Origin: Blepharisma japonicum
Lineage: Eukaryota > Ciliophora > Heterotrichea > Heterotrichida > Blepharismidae
Assembly: GCA_949751835.1 (NCBI GenBank)
Contig: CATKHK010000032.1
Span: forward strand, 372,001-436,000
DNA: 64,000 nucleotides
Direction of reading: 5' to 3'
The position numbers were made by a program, and so were the translations under genes. Position 1 is the first letter of the stretch, and every line of letters starts with the position of its first letter. The notes below the pieces were generated by a model. The model saw only the letters and a list, made by a program, of their open reading frames with translations, searched no databases and was not told the DNA's origin. Below are positions 59,327 to 64,000 of the stretch, one piece after another.

Positions 59327-60859
59327 TTACATTAAGAGGCACATTTCACAAGCAACTCCTTTTGGCTCTTCAAAATATAATGTTTCAGGACTCAATTGAA
59401 ATCTTGGTGAATAATATTTTTTATCCTGCTCAAGTCGATTTAGGATTTTCTTGCGGTATGCTGCAGTTTTAATTTTTAGATCTTTTTCAAGAATTTCATG
59501 TGTCATTTGCCTATGTGTGAACATCATCAGCATCATACTTTCATAGTCGTCGTACCCAGACTCAATAAAATTTTGAAGCAAAAATCCTAAACTCATTGTG
59601 TCAAGCCATTCTTTTATTGTTGGGGGACTATAAATTCCAGCCGTAGCTCCATCAGGAGTTGTACAGCATTTTAAAACTCCCTTATTTCCTGATCATTCTG
59701 CTGATTGAGGTTTTCTATAAGGGTTAATGTGAAATAGGCCCGCTTCCTCTTCAAGTTTCATTAAAATCCTTCTGTAATGTCCTGGCTTTGCTATTCCAAT
59801 TGAAGCAAGATGCTGCTCAGTTATAGGCATTGGAGTCAGCATTTGAGCAGACATTGACTGCACATCATCATAGCCAGCAGATATCATGATTTCGTATAAA
59901 TCTGAGAGATCCAATTTGTCGAGCCAGTTAAAAAGAGGTTTTAGCTCATAATCTTTATTTACCCTATGGCTTTTAGTACTGCTCTGGACTGTAGTATCGT
60001 GATAAGAGTTATTTTTCGTCTCTTGGCCTTTATCTTTTCCAAAAGTGTCTAGAACTTGGCCTTGAGTGGTGTTGATTTTATCGCTTACCCCAAAATCGCT
60101 AAAGTCATAAGAAACAACTTCGCTAATTGGACTAAGTGCTCCTTGAGAAGAAGGGCTCATAAATACGCTGTTAGGACTTAAAAATACAGCACTTTGTTCT
60201 TCAGTGTGTTCTTCAGTTTGATCTGTATTGCACGACTTTCTGTTTAAAAGTTCAAATATTTTCCCATCATTGGTAAGTTCATAGGCAGATTTCCCTTGTT
60301 TGTCCCTTATTGAAGGGTCAGCTCCATGAGTAATCATAATTTTGACACAATCCAAATACCCACAGTCAACTGCATAATGGAGTGGAGTTCTCCCGAACTA
60401 GGTAGAAATTACCATATAATTTGGCAAGTTAGGGTCTGCTCCAAATTCAAGCAAGAGTTTGATCATTTTTGCATCTCCTCTGAACGCAGAATGATGAAGC
60501 GGACTATCACCATCATTTTGCTGAAAATTGGGATTGGCTCTATTTGCGAGTAATAATTCTGCCATTTGATATTGGCTGTTATCAGCAGCCTGATGTAACG
60601 GGGTTTCTCCCAGATTATTCGAAATATTTGGGTCTGCGCCTTTACTTAACAAATATTCAGAAGCTTCGTAGTGCCCACATATTACGCTTCTATATAAAGG
60701 AGCCCATCCTAACTGCATATTTCTTACACCTGCATCTTTCTCGTTGATTTTTTGTGGCTGAGCTTCATATGCTAATTGGATTGCATGAAGGTCGCCGATT
60801 CTGCAAGCTCTGTGAAGGTCCATTGCTTGCTGTTCATAGTTGATTTCAGCATGACTCAT
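59327..60859 (-). CDS. Ankyrin-repeat protein with two SAM domains and a CaaX box
   Basis: A 505-residue protein after removing one 15-nt intron (60398-60412) that sits inside an ankyrin repeat. The N-terminal half has at least four or five ankyrin repeats (LGWAPLYRSVICGHYEASEYLL, NLGETPLHQAADNS, DGDSPLHHSAFRGD, FGRTPLHYAVDCGY). A Ser/Thr/Gln-rich linker follows, then two SAM domains (LFNWLDKLDLSDLYEIMISA ... GHYRRILMKLEEE and IKEWLDTMSLGFLLQNFIES ... YRKKILNRLEQ). The C-terminus is ACEMCLLM: CLLM is a CaaX box predicted to be farnesylated, with a second Cys three residues upstream. It is likely a membrane-tethered scaffold. Its start is 47 bp from the divergent SMARCD-like gene. Confidence 0.88.
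60398..60412 (-). other. 15-nt intron (ankyrin/SAM gene)
   Basis: Minus-strand GTAATTTCTACCTAG. Removal joins DPNLPNYM to FGRTPLHYA and completes the repeat consensus G.TPLH.A; unspliced, TAG ends the frame. Confidence 0.93.
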
Positions 60860-60906
60860 TTAAGATAGTCAATAAAATTTAATAAGATTTTCATTTGAGT
60901 AATAAA
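60860..60906. promoter_or_regulatory. 47-bp divergent promoter region
   Basis: All that separates the ATGs of the ankyrin/SAM gene and the SMARCD-like gene. It is A/T-only in large part (AAAATTTAATAAGATTTTCA), so both promoters must share or overlap. Confidence 0.6.
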
Positions 60907-62274
60907 ATGGCTATGTCAATTGCACCATCAGGCCCTCCAAAGAAGAGAGGGAGTGCTGGAAGTGTTTATAGGATGGCAGGCAGAAGAACTTCAGGCTTTG
61001 CTGGCTTTTCTCGCAAGAATAAGAACTCAAAAGCACAGCAGGAATCAGAAGAGTTTATATATAAAAGAAGAAAAATCGACGCAAGTCCATTTGATATTTT
61101 GACCACAGGAGAAAAAGCTGACGTTTTTAGAGATCTTATTGATATAGAAAGCGAACTCGACATGCAAATTGTTGAAGAAAGGAAAAGAATGCAGCAATTG
61201 CTGACTATGCCAGCACAAATGCTTAAGGGTGTGCTTAGAGTCCATATCTATAACACAAGTTCAAAACAGCCGGGAAGAGAGGACCAGCCAGCTTGAAATC
61301 TCAGGCTTCAGGGAAGACTCATTTCTCCGGACCTGCGAGGACTTTATGGTAAACCCAACACTCTCCCTGGCTACGTTCCAAAATTTTCCTCATTTTTCAA
61401 GATGATCCAAATTTTTCTGCCAAACAACGAGAAGCTGGAATGGCAGAAGCAGCAACTTCCAAGAGAGACAGATGGAATCGAAATAAAAAGAGTAGGCACT
61501 GGAGATAGCGAAGTAAGAATTGTGCTTCACTTAGACAACAAGCCGCCAAGGTACAAACTTTCTGATCAGTTGGCTGGGTTTCTTGGAACAAGTGAAGAGA
61601 CTCAAGAAAATATCCTTTACACCTTATGGGAATATATTAAAAAATACAAGCTACAGGATTCAGAAGAAAAGCGGTTTATTAATAATGATGCCGCGTTGAA
61701 TGAGATCTTCAAAGAAGAAAGAACAGATATCGCTACAATCCTCCTTAAAATCAAAAAGCATTTGGCAGAGTCTGACCCAATTGAGATAAAGCACCAGCTG
61801 AAGATAGGAGGAGACTGGACTGAGACAGAGCATATTTATGACATCGCAGTGACTTTTGAAGACCCTCTTCAGTATGAGATGACTTCGCTGTTAAAGGAAA
61901 GCTCCTCAGTGATTTTTTCTGAAAACGCATTTACGAATTATATTCCTGCCCTGAGGTCAGCTAAAGGAATGGACATACCGAAGAACCCAATCGAACAGCC
62001 GATTGAAGACCTAAATAAGCAGATCTCTTCTTTGAAGGACGAGCTAGACAAGTACCAGAAAAGGAAGGATTTCTGCTGTGAGTTCTTGAATAATCCAAAA
62101 AATTGCATAGAGAAATTCATTTCTGATCAAGAGTTCCATATGCAAGTACTGCAAAATCTTGAGAAGTATGACGAAATCAACCAGGAAATTGTAAAAGAAG
62201 AAAAGTCAGCTCAATTCTATAGGCAGTATTGGGTGAAAGATCTAGTCGATAGATATGTTGAAATTAATAAGTAA
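60907..62274 (+). CDS. SWI/SNF chromatin-remodelling subunit BAF60/SMARCD (SWIB domain)
   Basis: A 455-residue protein with one TGA as Trp (QPAWNLRLQG). An N-terminal basic Gly/Ser-rich region is followed by KIDASPFDILTTGEKADV and LRVHIYNTSSKQP, WNLRLQGRLI, FSSFFKMIQIFLP: the SMARCD-specific region with the 'R.....N....W.L...G..L' block. The SWIB/MDM2-type domain lies at about residues 218-270 (YKLSDQLAGFLGTSEETQEN, LWEYIKKYKLQDSEEKRFIN). A C-terminal coiled region (IEDLNKQISSLKDELDKYQK) completes the SMARCD/Swp73 architecture. It is an accessory subunit that links remodelling ATPases to transcription factors. The start at the ATG in 'AATAAAATGG' is preferred. Confidence 0.9.
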
Positions 62275-62824
62275 AGCTTATTGAGTGTTAGTAATAATGC
62301 TTTCTTTTCTAATACTATGCTTTAAATATATTGATCCTACTGCTTATATCAAACATTGGTAATTCATCCAATTACAATTTTGGAATGCGGCTATATTAAT
62401 TATATATTGAGGATGCATTTAAATTGATTGAATATCATTTTTTTATTTGCCTTAATATAAGCCTAAGTCTCTTTTTAATCTAGGTATTATAAATCGATTC
62501 AAGAAATTTCAAGTGTTATCAAGAATTCTTATATTTCTCTACAAAGAACTAATCAAAATATAATTGCAATCTCATGAATGGCTTTTGTTTTGAGTCTAGT
62601 TTTTATAATTGCTTCATATTACGAATAAATAACTCCGCTCACTTAAAAAGCTCTGATACATTCAAACACTGAACTTTTGAAGTGCTATTTATCTATCTAT
62701 TCATTGCAGTATGATATATTTGAAGCTATCATTTCAGCCGCATAATATTAAGCATTTCTTAAATCTGATCTTATCTGTAGTGAAACAATGTAAATATGGT
62801 TAATAATAATAATAATAATCAACT
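62275..62824. other. Intergenic, ends in an AAT microsatellite
   Basis: AT-rich spacer. Six AAT/TAA units (62802-62819) lie directly before the ABC transporter start. No gene recognised. Confidence 0.5.
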
Positions 62825-64000
62825 ATGAAGGTTGGTGAAGACATTGAAAACACTCCCTTGAAAGATCAGAAAAAGACAGTGCAAATGAAAAAAGCCCCGT
62901 TTTCATCAATGTTTCGGTATGCTACCAAAGTTGATTATCTATTTATCCTGATTGGCACAGCAGGAGCTATGTGTATGGGAGCAACCCAGCCGTTCTTTTT
63001 CTTTTTGATGTGTAGCATCTTTGGAGAAATGGGTCCAGATACCACTCACCAAGAGTATTATGACAACGCTGTGACTTTAACCTATGCCATTCTTGCAATT
63101 GGTGGCATCTTTACGATAGCTAGCTACTTAGCTGTTGCCAGCTACATTCATGTTGGGTCAAGGATGTCATATCACTATCGCATTGCTTACTTCAAAGCTG
63201 TGATGAATTGCGACCCAGAATGGTTCGACCTCAAGCAGATTTCTGAAATTCCTCAGTCAATTACCTCCGACACTTTGAAAATTGAGCGAGCGACTGGTGA
63301 TAAGCTAGTCATTTTGATTTTCACTGCCAGCATGATTCTCGCCTCATTTATTCTTGCTCTTGTCCGTGGAACCCAGCTCACATTAATTTGTTTCCTTTTT
63401 GGACCTCTTGCTGGAGGTGGGATGTATTTAACGAACAGTGGAATGGAGCAAAGTGCCAAGGCTGCTGACACCTCATACAAGACTGCAGGAGGAATTGCAG
63501 AAGAAGCTCTTCAGGAGGTCAAAACTGTCAGTGTCCTCAATGGGCAAAAGCACGAAACGAAAAAGTATTCAGAAGCTATAGAAGAGTCAAGAAAAGCTAT
63601 GCTTGTGAGTGGCCTGAAAATTGGATGTGGCACAGGGATAGGAATTGCCTCATTTTTATTTTTATGTGGGGTAATTTACATCGTTGGAGCTATTGTTGTG
63701 GACAGAAATGAAGATAACTGGGCAGATGGAGAACCTTACGATATCGGAAGAGTTATGATGGTCATCTGAATTACAATCATGGCCTTCAATAATATAGGTA
63801 CATGTGTCCCTAGTCTCAAAATCGTGCTTGATGGAAGAACTGCTGCGTATAATATTCTTCAAGTTTTAAATACGAAAAGTAGTCTTGACAATGGAAAACT
63901 CTCCACTGAAATCAAAGGCTCTATTGAGTTTAACGATGTTAAGTTTAGCTATCCATCTTCTCCAAGCTCTGAAATCCTCAAAGGAATAAGCTTTACTTTA
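62825..64000 (+). CDS. ABC transporter, ABCB/MDR type (3' partial)
   Basis: 392 codons are visible and the frame is still open at the window edge. The first membrane domain is complete: six helices (VDYLFILIGTAGAMCMGATQ, AILAIGGIFTIASYLAVASY, LVILIFTASMILASFILAL, CLFGPLAGGGMYL-like), with intracellular-loop motifs DPEWFDLKQ, IPQSITSDTLKIERATGDK and AGGIAEEALQEVKTVSVLNGQ. These are the ABCB signature (FD..., G.l....r.a.GDK, A...A.EaL..irTV...g.e). The sequence then enters the first nucleotide-binding domain (IKGSIEFNDVKFSYPSSP, EILKGISF); Walker A lies beyond the end. One TGA encodes Trp at 63768. An ATP-driven exporter of hydrophobic compounds is the usual role. A 20-residue N-terminal cytosolic extension precedes TM1. 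Confidence 0.93.

Noticed and set aside
60895-60906. TTG start four codons upstream of the SMARCD-like ATG
   Set aside because: A standard ATG at 60907 with A-rich context is available; non-ATG starts are not needed.
62802-62819. AAT trinucleotide run before the ABC transporter
   Set aside because: Short simple repeat, common in AT-rich spacers; no evidence of function.

Overview
The window looks like a stretch of a heterotrich ciliate macronuclear genome, most like Blepharisma. Three things seen in the sequence point there. TGA sits inside conserved protein motifs where tryptophan is expected (for example W66 of the ARF GTPase, and the 7TM, MFS, SWIB and E2-like genes). Every complete gene ends in TAA or TAG. 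Several reading frames are interrupted by 15-nt introns of the form GTAA(N5)A(N2)(T/C)AG, and removing them restores the family alignment. The DNA is AT-rich, genes are packed tightly on both strands, and coding frames carry no inserted foreign segments, as expected of a somatic genome. The genus is an inference; the code and the introns are seen directly.

Layout. 1-2.5 kb: the 3' part of a sigma-like glutathione S-transferase, an acylated EF-hand-like protein and a RING-H2 ubiquitin ligase. 2.7-7.5 kb: a canonical Ubc4/5-type E2 followed by three intact E2-like paralogues that lack the catalytic cysteine and two decayed copies, with a divergent DEAD-box helicase between them. 7.9-23.3 kb: ARF GTPase, a beta-propeller-like protein, a histidine phosphatase, a protein with two HTH-like segments, ICMT, an RPA43-like RNA polymerase subunit, HID1, DNAJC21/JJJ1, NDUFA12, several unassigned proteins and an acid ceramidase/NAAA-type lysosomal amidase.

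23.4-47.2 kb: one reading frame of about 23.8 kb (7,936 codons) on the minus strand. It has an N-terminal signal peptide, dozens of diverged beta-rich modules and a hydrophobic C-terminal tail. It is broken by exactly one in-frame TAA at 38042-38044. This is the most unusual object in the window: a giant secreted or GPI-anchored surface protein of no family I recognise.

48-64 kb: a receptor with two tandem periplasmic-binding-protein-type domains and a 7TM-like region, an ARM-like protein, small unassigned genes, an MFS transporter, a type I membrane protein, an ankyrin/double-SAM protein ending in a CaaX box, a BAF60/SMARCD SWI/SNF subunit and the start of an ABCB-type transporter. The genes are mostly housekeeping and membrane or ubiquitin functions with no operon logic. 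One functional link is plausible: ICMT is the enzyme that would finish maturation of CaaX proteins such as the ankyrin/SAM protein.
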